NCBI GenBank assembly: GCA_023957375.1
Contig: JAMLHB010000001.1
Location: 434,001-498,000, forward strand
Length of the DNA stretch: 64,000 nucleotides
Reading direction: 5' to 3'
DNA from: Flavobacteriales bacterium
GTDB lineage: Bacteria > Bacteroidota > Bacteroidia > Flavobacteriales_F > PHOS-HE28
The position numbers were made by a program, and so were the translations under genes. Shown piece by piece: positions 7,379-15,945 of the stretch (within the stretch, counting starts at the first letter, position 1; every line of letters starts with the position of its first letter). The notes under the pieces were generated by a model. That model was not told where the DNA came from. It searched no databases and worked only from the letters and a program-made list of their open reading frames with translations.

Positions 7379-8755
7379 TCAAATACGTTTCAGCTCGTTG
7401 ATCACTTCTTCCAGGCTGGCCTTGGCATCACCAAAGAGCACCTTGCAGTTCTGCCGGTCGAAGAGCGTGTTCACCGCGCCCGAATACCCTTTGGCGCTGC
7501 TGCGCTTCAGGACGATCACCTGCTTGGCCTTGTATGCACGGATGATGGGCATGCCGTAGATCGGGCTGTCGGGGTCGTTTTCAGCGGCGGGGTTCACCAC
7601 GTCGTTCGCCCCGATCACCAGCACGGTGTCGTAATGCTCCATGGTGTTGTTCACCTCGCTCATTTCCTTTACGGATGCGTAAGGTATGTTGGCCTCGGCC
7701 AGCAGCACGTTCATGTGCCCGGGCATGCGGCCCGCCACCGGGTGGATGATGAAGTGCAGGTCCACGCCCTGTTGCCGGAGCATTTCCTGCAGGGCAAAGC
7801 ATTCGCGCTGCGCCTGTGCCACGGCCATGCCGTACCCCGGTACCACGGCCACCTGCTTGCTGAAGGCCAGCAACGAGGCCGTTTCCACCGCGGTGATGCT
7901 GCGCAGCTCCTGTTCGCCCTCGGCTTGCGCGGCCTTGCCCCCTTTGAAGGTCCCGGCCAGCACCCCGGAAAGCGAGCGGTTCATGGCTACGCACATCTGT
8001 AGGGTGAGGATCACCCCGGTGGCGCCCACCAGGATGCCGCCGATGATCATCACCGGGTCGTGGAACACCAGGCCCGCGAACAAGGTGGCCACGCCGGAGA
8101 GCGCGTTCAGCAAGGAGATCACCACGGGCATGTCCGCGCCGCCGATGGGCAGTGCGAAGTACACCCCGTACAGCAAAGCCAGCACGGAGATGGCCAGTAT
8201 CAGCCAAGTGAAGGCCCCGGCATCCGCAGGCCATGCCATGTAGTACACCAAGGCGGCCACCATCACCACCAGCAGCACGCGTGCCGCCAATTTTTGGCCT
8301 TGTGACGGGCGGGGCAGCTTTCGCCCGTCCAGCTTCATGTAGGCCACCATGCTGCCGGTGAAGGCTACCGCGCCGAACAGGTTGGTGAGCAGCAGCACGG
8401 TGCCCGCCAACTTGCCGTCCATCGGTGTTGCTTGTCCGAAAACCTGGTTCAGACCGAGCACCACGGCGCAGGCGCCGCCTAAGCCGTTGAAGATGCTCAC
8501 CAACTGGGGCATGGCCGTCATGGCCACGCGGTTGCTCCACATGTTGCCGATCAGCGTGCCCAAGGCCAGCAGCACGAGCAGCAGCAGCAGATTGGCCGTT
8601 CCGGCCCGTCCGGTGGCGTAGATCAGGGCAGCCAACGCCACCAGCACACTGGCGGCAGCCACTTGGTTGCCCAGTTTGGCCTTGGCGGGCTCGCCCATGT
8701 ACTTCAGGCCTTGCACCAGGCCTACCGTGGCCGCCAGATATGCGAACATCAACAT
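7379..8755 (-). CDS. pntB: NAD(P) transhydrogenase subunit beta
   Basis: The 458-residue protein is the beta subunit of proton-translocating transhydrogenase, which passes hydride between NADH and NADP+ using the proton gradient. The N-terminal 270 residues are a bundle of membrane helices. The C-terminal third is the NADP-binding domain (VVPGYGMAVAQAQ, GANDVVNP, IYGMPII). The longer open frame starting at 8887 overlaps pntAB, so the ATG at 8755, opening a hydrophobic helix, is taken. It follows pntAB by 8 bp. Confidence 0.93.
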   Translation of the reverse strand: MLMFAYLAATVGLVQGLKYMGEPAKAKLGNQVAAASVLVALAALIYATGRAGTANLLLLLVLLALGTLIGNMWSNRVAMTAMPQLVSIFNGLGGACAVVLGLNQVFGQATPMDGKLAGTVLLLTNLFGAVAFTGSMVAYMKLDGRKLPRPSQGQKLAARVLLVVMVAALVYYMAWPADAGAFTWLILAISVLALLYGVYFALPIGGADMPVVISLLNALSGVATLFAGLVFHDPVMIIGGILVGATGVILTLQMCVAMNRSLSGVLAGTFKGGKAAQAEGEQELRSITAVETASLLAFSKQVAVVPGYGMAVAQAQRECFALQEMLRQQGVDLHFIIHPVAGRMPGHMNVLLAEANIPYASVKEMSEVNNTMEHYDTVLVIGANDVVNPAAENDPDSPIYGMPIIRAYKAKQVIVLKRSSAKGYSGAVNTLFDRQNCKVLFGDAKASLEEVINELKRI

Positions 8756-8763
8756 CGGCCTGG

Positions 8764-9081
8764 CTATTTGGCGGTTGGTTTGCGCTTGACCACGAACATG
8801 GAAAGCATCCGGTGCGTGACGAAGAACCCGCCGGCCAGATTGATCGTGCCCAACACCACGGCCAACGAGGCGGCGGCGATGGTCCAAATTTGGTCGATGG
8901 GGGTACTGAGCAGCTGGGTCACCCCGCCAAACAGGATGATACCGCTGATGGCGTTGGACCCGGACATCAGCGGGGTGTGCAGTACGGCAGGGATGTTCTT
9001 GATCACCTCGAAGCCCACCAGCAGGCTCAGGGCCAGGACGAACAAGCCGTCGATGGGGGTAATGGTGTAGCTCATTTCCAT
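8764..9081 (-). CDS. pntAB: NAD(P) transhydrogenase subunit alpha part 2
   Basis: This 105-residue membrane protein has three predicted helices and the conserved stretch GFEVIKNIPAVLHTPLMSG, diagnostic of the alpha-2 (membrane) piece of split transhydrogenases. It lies between pntAA and pntB in the usual order. Two in-frame ATGs (9081, 9075) could each be the start. It forms the proton channel with PntB. Confidence 0.93.
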   Translation of the reverse strand: MEMSYTITPIDGLFVLALSLLVGFEVIKNIPAVLHTPLMSGSNAISGIILFGGVTQLLSTPIDQIWTIAAASLAVVLGTINLAGGFFVTHRMLSMFVVKRKPTAK

Positions 9082-9092
9082 GTAGTGGGGGG

Positions 9093-10214
9093 TTATTGCG
9101 CGGCGCCTTGCAAGGCCAGGACGCGCTCGTTCACCGAACGCCCGTCACGTACCACCAGCGTTGCACCCAGAATGGGGTCGCTGTCCAGTTCCTCCTGGTG
9201 CTCCAGCAAATACTGGATGAAGGAGATGTAGTTGTTGGACAGCAGGAAGGAGGTGCTGTACGCGCAGCTGGATTCGATGGCGGTGGGGCCCAAAATGGTG
9301 ACTTCGTTGTGCACCACGGCCTGGTCGGGTTCGGTGAGCGCGCAATTGCCGCCCGTGGCCGCGGCGATGTCCACGATCACGGCGCCGGGTTTCATGCCGT
9401 TCACCATGTCGGCGGTGATCAGCAGGGGAGCGCGCTTGCCCGGGATGCGGGCCGTGGTGATCACCACATCGGCACCGGCGGCTTCCTCATGGATCCGCTG
9501 GCGTACACGCTCCAGAAATTCCTCGCTCTGTTGGGTGGCATAGCCCCCGGCAGTGCGGTCGTCCACGGATCCCTCGATCTCGATGAAGCTTGCACCCAAG
9601 CTTTCCACCTCTTCCTTGGAGGCCTTGCGCACGTCGTAGGCTTTTACCACTGCCCCTAGGCGGCGGGCCGTGGCGATGGCCTGCAAGCCGGCCACCCCGG
9701 CGCCCATCACTAAGAACTTCGCCGGCCGCAGCGTGCCGCCCGCGCTGGTGATCATGGGCACGGTGGCCAAGCTGCGCTCAGCGGCCAGCAGCACCGCTTG
9801 GTAGCCCGAGATGGAACCCACCGAGGAGAGCACGTCCATGGATTGCGCCAAGGTGCTCCTCGGGATCAGGTCCAGGCTATGGACCGTAACTCCGGGCTGG
9901 AGGTAATGGCCCACGTGTTCGGGCTGCCACAGGAAGTTGAAGATGCCGATGAAGGTCTTGCCTTGGATCTTGCGGTTGCGCAAGTCGCGGTAGCCGTAGC
10001 TCAGCACGATGTCCGAACCGGCCAACAGGGCCTCCTCGCTGTCCACCAAGGTGGCACCGGCCTCTTCGTAGGCTTTGTTGGTATACCCTGCCGCCCGGCC
10101 GGCATCGCGCTGCACCAGCACCTCGGCCTTCCCCTTCAGGCGTTCCGCGCCTGAAGGGGTAAGGACCGTCAGTTTGCCGCCGGTGGGTTCTTTCAATACG
10201 CCTATTCGGGCCAT
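9093..10214 (-). CDS. pntAA: NAD(P) transhydrogenase subunit alpha part 1
   Basis: The 373-residue soluble subunit has the alanine-dehydrogenase-like N-terminus (RIGVLKEP, AERLKGKAEVLVQ) and the NAD-binding Rossmann segment (VMGAGVAGLQAIATARRLGAVV). With the split alpha subunit this is the three-gene form found in many bacteria. It starts 3 bp after the glutamate dehydrogenase stop, so both are almost certainly translated from one mRNA. That couples glutamate oxidation or synthesis to NADH/NADPH exchange. Confidence 0.93.
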   Translation of the reverse strand: MARIGVLKEPTGGKLTVLTPSGAERLKGKAEVLVQRDAGRAAGYTNKAYEEAGATLVDSEEALLAGSDIVLSYGYRDLRNRKIQGKTFIGIFNFLWQPEHVGHYLQPGVTVHSLDLIPRSTLAQSMDVLSSVGSISGYQAVLLAAERSLATVPMITSAGGTLRPAKFLVMGAGVAGLQAIATARRLGAVVKAYDVRKASKEEVESLGASFIEIEGSVDDRTAGGYATQQSEEFLERVRQRIHEEAAGADVVITTARIPGKRAPLLITADMVNGMKPGAVIVDIAAATGGNCALTEPDQAVVHNEVTILGPTAIESSCAYSTSFLLSNNYISFIQYLLEHQEELDSDPILGATLVVRDGRSVNERVLALQGAAQ

Positions 10215-10217
10215 CTA

Positions 10218-11507
10218 TTACGGGAAGATGCCGCGGTCCATATAGGTGTCTTCCAAGCGCTGCAGGGCCACAATGTAAGCCCCCATGCGCCAATCCACCT
10301 TGTACTTCTCGGCAGCCTCGGCCACCTTGCCGAAGGAGGTGTCGATCTTGTCGTGGATCATCTCCAGCACTTCTTCGATCTTCCAGATCTCGGCGCGCTT
10401 GTTCTGGAGCCACTCATAATAGCTGCCGATCACGCCGCCGGAGTTGCAGAGGATGTCCGGGATGATGTCCACGCCCTTTTTCTTCAGGATGGCCTCTCCC
10501 TCAATGTCCGTGGGCCCATTGGCGCCTTCCGCCAGCAGCTTGGCCGTGATCTGGTCGGCGTTGGCGGCCGTGATCTGGTTGCCCAAGGCGGCCGGCACGC
10601 AAATGTCGCAGGGTACGCCCCAGAACTTGCCCGGGTCGATCTCTTCCGCGCCGGTGAAGCCCTTCAGGCTCCGGCCATTGGCCATGCTGAACTCCAGCAT
10701 GGCTTCCGGGTCGATCCCCTTGTCGTTGCGGAAGCTCGCCGACACGTCCTGCACGGCTACCAGGATGCATCCCTCCTTCAACAGGAAGTGCGCCGTCCAG
10801 TAGCCTACGTTGCCGAAGCCCTGCACGATGAAACGCTTCCCCTTCAGGTCCACGTTCTTCAATTTCGCCCAGTTCTTGATGTTCGCCACCACGCCAAACC
10901 CCGTTGCCCGGTCGCGCCCGGCCAAGCCGCCGGCGCCCACGGGCTTCCCGGTCACCACGTGCAGGTTTGCAAAACGGGTGCTCGGTGATTTGGTCGAGGA
11001 GAAGGTGTCCGCGATCCACGCCATGATCTGGGCGTTGGTGTTCACGTCCGGAGCGGGAATGTCTAAGTCGGGGCCGATGTTGTCGCCCAAGGCATAGGTG
11101 AAGCGCCGCGTGATGCGCTCCAGTTCGCTCTTCGAGTAGTTCTTCGGATTGATGTGGATGCCCCCCTTGGCGCCCCCGAAGGGCAGACCGGCCAAGGCGG
11201 TCTTCCAGGTCATCCAAATGGCCAGGGCGCGTGCCGCGTCCAGGTCCACGGTGTCGTGGTAGCGCAAGCCCCCCTTGTAAGGTCCGAGCGCGTTGTTGTG
11301 CTGCACCCGGTAGCCGGTGAACACCTCGATCTGCCCGTTGTCCAGGCGCACGGGGAAGTTCACCTCGATCTCCGTGTTGGTCTTGCTCAGGATCTTGCGC
11401 ACCCCTGGTTCAAGCTTCATGATGTCCGCCGCGTGGGTGAACTGCTTCATCACCACTTCATACATCCCTTCCTTTCGGACCGGGGCTTCTTTGGTCTGTG
11501 TTGCCAT
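10218..11507 (-). CDS. gdhA: glutamate dehydrogenase (Glu/Leu/Phe/Val dehydrogenase family)
   Basis: The 429-residue length fits the hexameric class of about 420-430 residues. Conserved parts are the substrate loop (GPYKGGLRYH), the catalytic region (WKTALAGLPFGGAKGG), the cofactor motif GFGNVG and the C-terminal EGANGPT. It catalyses reversible oxidative deamination of glutamate to 2-oxoglutarate. Coenzyme preference cannot be read safely. The ATG at 11507 is favoured over the in-frame start at 11585, whose 26-residue extension is not conserved-looking. It heads the pnt cluster. Confidence 0.88.
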   Translation of the reverse strand: MATQTKEAPVRKEGMYEVVMKQFTHAADIMKLEPGVRKILSKTNTEIEVNFPVRLDNGQIEVFTGYRVQHNNALGPYKGGLRYHDTVDLDAARALAIWMTWKTALAGLPFGGAKGGIHINPKNYSKSELERITRRFTYALGDNIGPDLDIPAPDVNTNAQIMAWIADTFSSTKSPSTRFANLHVVTGKPVGAGGLAGRDRATGFGVVANIKNWAKLKNVDLKGKRFIVQGFGNVGYWTAHFLLKEGCILVAVQDVSASFRNDKGIDPEAMLEFSMANGRSLKGFTGAEEIDPGKFWGVPCDICVPAALGNQITAANADQITAKLLAEGANGPTDIEGEAILKKKGVDIIPDILCNSGGVIGSYYEWLQNKRAEIWKIEEVLEMIHDKIDTSFGKVAEAAEKYKVDWRMGAYIVALQRLEDTYMDRGIFP

Positions 11508-11924
11508 TGGTTTGTTTGTATGGATCTGTGCCCTTGTGGGCGTGATTGGCCGCAAGGGATGCTTTGTTTTATTCCCCAACGGCACGGACTGTACGATCGG
11601 GATCAGGAGGTTGGCGGCGTTGGTACGCGCTGGGAGAGCCGCAGGCCCGCATGGCCGTGGCCGCTGACCGAAGCGCGCAGGGCACTAACTGCATGATGGA
11701 ATGTGGACATCCTGTTCATGGATCGGTGCGAAATCCGCCTTTCGGGGGCCAAATGTACGCTTCCTCCCATTGCGGCAACAAGGGGTGGGCGCAACCCGTC
11801 TGAACGGGCGCCGCATGCCCAAAGTGGGGGGATCGTTCCACGGTGGGTGGAGGGGTGCGCAGCTGGCCACGGCTTGTACCGGGCCGTTGGGGCAAGGCAT
11901 GTTTTTTGTGCGGCGGAGGAGGTG
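11508..11924. other. intergenic region between divergent gdhA and usp genes
   Basis: About 417 bp with no convincing gene. Frames that cross it are upstream extensions of the stress protein or antisense frames. I see no exact TAnnTTTG box, tRNA or terminator. It must contain the promoters of both flanking genes. Confidence 0.4.
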
Positions 11925-12791
11925 ATGAAACCAAGCAGCGGGGAAGTAACAGGCAAAACGACGGCGCGCATCCTGGTGCCGACGGATTTCACCAAGGTGG
12001 TTGATTATGCCATGGACCACGCCATGAAGCTGGCAGGTACCATGGATGCGGAAGTATACCTGCTGCACATGGTACCCGACCTGGATGAAGAGGAGGTGAT
12101 GCAACGCCGCTTGGAAGCGGAACGGGTCCGTGCGCAGGCCATTAACGCGCGCGTAAGGGTGGAGGTGCTCTTGCGGAAAGGAAAGATCTATGCGGGCATC
12201 GGTGAAGCGGCGGAAGAGGTCGGCGCCGGCCTGATCATCATGGGCACGCACGGCATGCGCGGCATGCAGTTCATCACGGGAAGCCGGGCGCTGCGCGTGA
12301 TCACCAACAGCAAGGTGCCCTTCATCGTGGTGCAGGAGCGTGGAATGAGGGCCGCCGGCTACCGCAGTATCGTGGTGCCCTTGGACCTGCAGCGCGAAAC
12401 CAAGCAGCACATCGGCCTGGTGGCTGGCATGGCTCATTTCTTCAAGGCGCAGGTGCATGTGGTGGTGCCCGGCGTGGTGGATGAATTTCTGCGCCACCAA
12501 GTGGCGGACAACATCAGCTATGCCCGCAAGTACTTTGAGGCCCGGGGGGTCGGCATGGACGTGACCGAGGTAAAGACCGGCGGCAAAGGGTTCGTGCAAG
12601 CCGTGCTGGAGCAGGCCAGGGCGATGGATGCCGACCTGATCGCGGTGATGAATATGGTGGGAACCAATATCTTCGGCGCGCTCGGGGTGCCTTACGAGGA
12701 GGACATCATCACCAATGCGGCCATGATCCCGGTGATGATGCTCAACCCGGTGAACAATACGGCGGGCACCACGGGATGGACGTTCCAGTGA
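11925..12791 (+). CDS. tandem universal stress protein (two UspA domains)
   Basis: The 288-residue protein has two UspA domains. The first starts ARILVPTDFTKV and carries the ATP-type motif GTHGMRGMQFITGS near residues 105-120. The second starts YRSIVVPLDL and has a degenerate nucleotide motif. The ATG at 11925 follows the purine-rich GGAGGAGG, one of the few clear Shine-Dalgarno sequences in this window, which decides the start over longer in-frame alternatives from 11703. It is a cytoplasmic stress-related nucleotide-binding protein with unknown target. Confidence 0.85.
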   Translation: MKPSSGEVTGKTTARILVPTDFTKVVDYAMDHAMKLAGTMDAEVYLLHMVPDLDEEEVMQRRLEAERVRAQAINARVRVEVLLRKGKIYAGIGEAAEEVGAGLIIMGTHGMRGMQFITGSRALRVITNSKVPFIVVQERGMRAAGYRSIVVPLDLQRETKQHIGLVAGMAHFFKAQVHVVVPGVVDEFLRHQVADNISYARKYFEARGVGMDVTEVKTGGKGFVQAVLEQARAMDADLIAVMNMVGTNIFGALGVPYEEDIITNAAMIPVMMLNPVNNTAGTTGWTFQ

Positions 12792-12808
12792 ACAAACGAT
12801 CGATCAAC

Positions 12809-13084
12809 ATGGAAACCGGAAAGGAACTGCAGCATGCCAACCGCGGCTTGGCAACGCGCTGGAAAACAAAGCCCGCCACGCCGCATGTGCCACTGCAGGG
12901 CATTGTGGATTTCCACGTGGTGGCGGAGGCCAGTGGCGTGCGCATGGCCGCCATGAAGCTGGACAAGGATGTGAGCAAGTACCGCATTTATACCGGCCAC
13001 GGCGACCAGCCCGACAACAAGGGAGGGTCCCGGTTCGGAACCGCCTCGCAAATGGAGGTGGGCGTGAATGTGAAAGGCCGGTAG
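12809..13084 (+). CDS. small hypothetical protein
   Basis: A 91-residue frame starts 17 bp after the stress protein stop on the same strand. It has coding-like third-position GC bias and a basic N-terminal half. I do not recognise a family. The ATG at 12809 was chosen, and upstream in-frame starts would overlap the previous gene. Co-transcription with the stress protein is likely. Confidence 0.5.
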   Translation: METGKELQHANRGLATRWKTKPATPHVPLQGIVDFHVVAEASGVRMAAMKLDKDVSKYRIYTGHGDQPDNKGGSRFGTASQMEVGVNVKGR

Positions 13085-13124
13085 CGCATCGCCACCGGCC
13101 CTTCAAAAAGGCGGTTCGGCAGGC

Positions 13125-13775
13125 CTATGCTTCCATCTTGTTGCCCGTCAGTTGCATCTTCAGCACAATGTCGTTCGAGAGAACCAGGTCCTTCATCGGG
13201 GCCTTCCAGCTAACGCCGTACTTCTGGCGGTCAAAAGTGAGGTCGCCCGTGGCGGTGAACGTGCTGCCGTCGGTGCTGAGCACGATGTTCTTCACCTGCT
13301 CTTCGTGCGTGCGGCCCCGTACGGTGAGGTTGCCGGTGGCCGTGTTGCCTTCCACCTTGGTGATCGTGAAGTGAGCCACGGGGAAGCTGTCCACGGCGAA
13401 GAAATCAGGCGACATCAAGTGCTCCATCAGGTTTTGGCGGGTGCCTTGGGCAGAACCATCGGCGGCATAGTTCGTGTCGGTCATTAAGTAGCTGGTCATG
13501 TCCACCGTGAACTTGCCCCCGGCCAGCTTCCCGTCTGCCAGGGCCAGCTCGCCTTCGCTGAATTTCAGTGTGCCGGTGTGGGTCTTTACCCCGAGCATGG
13601 TGCCGGACCAGCCCACATGGCTGGAGCCCGGGTGAAGGGCGTAGGTGCCTGCGGGTGCAGTGGCGGTGGAGGGGGCCTCGCTGCTTGCGGCGGGCGTTTC
13701 AGTGCTGCCGCACGCGCTTAGGGCGAGCACGCCCACAAGGGCGCCGAGCAACAAAGGGCTGTTCAGTGGATTCAT
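13125..13775 (-). CDS. YceI-family lipoprotein
   Basis: The 216-residue protein begins with a lipoprotein signal ending in LSAC, followed by a Ser/Thr/Ala/Pro-rich linker. The YceI lipocalin-like domain follows from about residue 43 (YALHPGSSHVGWSG, LKFSEGELAL, TFDRQKYGVSWKAP). YceI proteins form barrels that bind isoprenoid-like lipids. The physiological role is uncertain. It is a single gene with its own promoter box at 13801-13808. Confidence 0.88.
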   Translation of the reverse strand: MNPLNSPLLLGALVGVLALSACGSTETPAASSEAPSTATAPAGTYALHPGSSHVGWSGTMLGVKTHTGTLKFSEGELALADGKLAGGKFTVDMTSYLMTDTNYAADGSAQGTRQNLMEHLMSPDFFAVDSFPVAHFTITKVEGNTATGNLTVRGRTHEEQVKNIVLSTDGSTFTATGDLTFDRQKYGVSWKAPMKDLVLSNDIVLKMQLTGNKMEA

Positions 13776-13800
13776 GGGTGTTTTGGTTGTTTTGATGCGG

Positions 13801-13808
13801 CAAAGATA
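13801..13808 (-). promoter_or_regulatory. -7 promoter element for the YceI gene
   Basis: TATCTTTG on the minus strand fits TAnnTTTG and ends 25 bases before the ATG at 13775. Confidence 0.55.
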
Positions 13809-13947
13809 ATCAGATTGTTTACATGGCGAATATCAACAGGCCTAATTTTGAATTTTTAGGGAACCTCTATGGACCCCAAGCGGATGGCTTGCCGTAGGTC
13901 GGTGCGAAGCGCTGATGATGCCGAAATGGGGTTAATGGAGGCTCCCT

Positions 13948-15114
13948 TTAGTAAAACCGCCCCCTTTGGCGTGCCATGCGGCGCAGCAGGGGGGATACCC
14001 GGTAACGCTCCTCGCCGTACTCGTTGCGCAGCTCGTCCAGCACGCCCGCCCAATGGGCCGCACCCTGCTCATCGGCCCATGCGAGCAGGCCTTTGGGGTA
14101 GTTCACGCCCTTGGTCATGGCCAGGTCCAGGTCCTCCCTTGAGGCAATGCGCAGGAACAAGGCATCCGCTGCCTCATTGATCAACATGGCCAATACACGC
14201 TGCGTGATCTTGCGTGCCAGCGCGGGTTCCATTTTTTGGAAGGCCACGGGTTCCTTGCCGGAATGGTCGTAGAAGCCATGGCCGCTCTTGCGGCCCAGCC
14301 GGCCGCTTTCCACTTGGCGCTGCTGTACCAGGCTTGGCTTGTAGCGTGGTTCGTGGAAGAAGGCTTTCCACACGCTGGTGGTTACAGCGAAGTTCACGTC
14401 GTTGCCGATCAGGTCCATCAGTTCGAACGGCCCCATGCGGAAACCGCCTTCGCTCTTCAGCGCTTGGTCGATCTCCGCGATGCTGGCAATGCCTTCCTCG
14501 AAAATGCGCAAGCTTTCACCGTAGAACGGGCGCGCCACCCGGTTCACGATAAAGCCGGGGGTGTCCTTGCAGATCACCGGTGTTTTGCCCCACTGGACCA
14601 TCAGCGTGTGCATACGTTGCACGATGTCCGCGTCGGAGAGCAAGCCCGGCACCACTTCCACCAATGGCATCACTGCGGCCGGATTGAAAAAGTGGAGCCC
14701 AACCACCCGTTGCGCCCGCTGGCAAGCTGAGGCAATGGCCGTGATGGACAGTGAAGAGGTGTTGCTCGCCAGTACGGTTTCCGGAGCAGCTAACCGGTCC
14801 AATTCGCTGAACAACAGTTTTTTGATGGCCAGGTCTTCAACGACGGCCTCGATCAACAGCCCGCAATCGGCCAAGCCGTTCAACTCCTGCACGGGCTGGA
14901 TGCCGCCGATCCAGGTGGCTGCTTCATCCGCCGTGATCTTGCCCTTTGCCGCTAATTTCCCCAGCGTGGCCCCCAAGGCCTCCATGGCTGGCGCAATGGC
15001 CCCAGGGCGTGCATCGTAGAGCCGGACGCGGTGGCCCGCCCGGGCGGCCACCTGCGCGATGCCCATGCCCATGGTGCCGGCACCGATGATGCCGACGGTC
15101 AGTTGCTCATTCAT
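13948..15114 (-). CDS. 3-hydroxyacyl-CoA dehydrogenase, PaaH-like
   Basis: The 388-residue NAD-dependent enzyme has the Rossmann start GAGTMGMGIAQVAARAGH, the catalytic segment GLHFFNPAAVMPLVEVV and the first C-terminal domain (DTPGFIVNRVARP). A second partial C-terminal domain ends with MTKGVNYPKGLLAW, an arrangement typical of PaaH/PaaC-type enzymes of phenylacetate degradation. It lies 30 bp downstream of an enoyl-CoA hydratase. Together they could oxidise an acyl- or phenylacetyl-derived CoA ester. No other paa genes are in the window, so the pathway is not assured. Confidence 0.85.
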   Translation of the reverse strand: MNEQLTVGIIGAGTMGMGIAQVAARAGHRVRLYDARPGAIAPAMEALGATLGKLAAKGKITADEAATWIGGIQPVQELNGLADCGLLIEAVVEDLAIKKLLFSELDRLAAPETVLASNTSSLSITAIASACQRAQRVVGLHFFNPAAVMPLVEVVPGLLSDADIVQRMHTLMVQWGKTPVICKDTPGFIVNRVARPFYGESLRIFEEGIASIAEIDQALKSEGGFRMGPFELMDLIGNDVNFAVTTSVWKAFFHEPRYKPSLVQQRQVESGRLGRKSGHGFYDHSGKEPVAFQKMEPALARKITQRVLAMLINEAADALFLRIASREDLDLAMTKGVNYPKGLLAWADEQGAAHWAGVLDELRNEYGEERYRVSPLLRRMARQRGRFY

Positions 15115-15118
15115 GCCG

Positions 15119-15126
15119 CAAAGATG
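15119..15126 (-). promoter_or_regulatory. promoter-like -7 box 4 nt before the dehydrogenase ATG
   Basis: CATCTTTG lies on the minus strand in the short gap after the hydratase gene. If used, the transcript would start at or next to the ATG at 15114. Confidence 0.35.
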
Positions 15127-15144
15127 CCGAAGGCTTGCGCTGCT

Positions 15145-15924
15145 TCAGTGCCCGGTGAACACCGGCTTGCGTTTCTCCAGGAAGGCAGCCACACCTTCCT
15201 TGCAATCGTGGCTGCGGCCGGCGATGGCCTGAAGCTCACCCTCCACCAGCAGGTGCTGTTCCAGGTTGCTGCCTTGCGAGCGGTTCAGGGCGTATTTCGT
15301 CAGGGCGATGGCCAAGGTGGGCATGGTGGCCAACCGTTCGGCCACGGCGCGTACCTCGTCGGCAAGTGCAGCATCGGGGACTGCCTTCCAGATCATGCCC
15401 AATTCCTCCGCCCGCTTGGCGGGCAGCTTTTCGGCCAGCACCACTTGGCCGAAGGCCCGCTGCATGCCCACCAGGCGCGGCAAGGTGTACGTTCCCCCGC
15501 TGTCGGGGATCAGGCCGATGTTGACGAAGCTTTGTACGAAGACGGCGCTTTCCGCAGCGTAGGCCAGGTCGCAGGCATAGGCCAGGTTGGCACCGGCACC
15601 GGCGGCAATGCCGTTCACGCTGGCCAGCACCGGCTTGGGCATTTTGCGGATGCAGCGCACCATGGCGTTGTATTGCCGCTCCACCACGTCCTCGATGCGC
15701 ACCCCCGGAGCGGTGGCCTCGGCCAGGTCCTGTCCCGCGCAAAAGGCACGGCCCGAGCCGGTGATGACAATGGCCCGCACGGCGGCAGCGGATTGCGCCA
15801 CGCCCAAGGCGTGCAGGGTCTCCTCCGCCATCTTCGCCGTGAAGCTGTTCAGCTTGTCAGGCCGGTTCAGGCTGATGGTGGCCACGCCTTCAGCCACGCC
15901 ATACTGGATCTGTTCGTAGTTCAT
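15145..15924 (-). CDS. enoyl-CoA hydratase/isomerase, PaaG-like
   Basis: The 259-residue crotonase-fold protein contains the oxyanion-hole segments GRAFCAGQDL (about 60-69) and NGIAAGAGANLAYACDL. It also has GLIPDSGGTYTLPRLVG, with the Asp of the PDSGG motif characteristic of PaaG-type isomerases that act on epoxy-phenylacetyl-CoA. It precedes the hydroxyacyl-CoA dehydrogenase in a two-gene unit. The exact substrate is inferred from resemblance only. Confidence 0.82.
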   Translation of the reverse strand: MNYEQIQYGVAEGVATISLNRPDKLNSFTAKMAEETLHALGVAQSAAAVRAIVITGSGRAFCAGQDLAEATAPGVRIEDVVERQYNAMVRCIRKMPKPVLASVNGIAAGAGANLAYACDLAYAAESAVFVQSFVNIGLIPDSGGTYTLPRLVGMQRAFGQVVLAEKLPAKRAEELGMIWKAVPDAALADEVRAVAERLATMPTLAIALTKYALNRSQGSNLEQHLLVEGELQAIAGRSHDCKEGVAAFLEKRKPVFTGH

Positions 15925-15945
15925 GTGGAAGCAGTGGCTGGTTGG

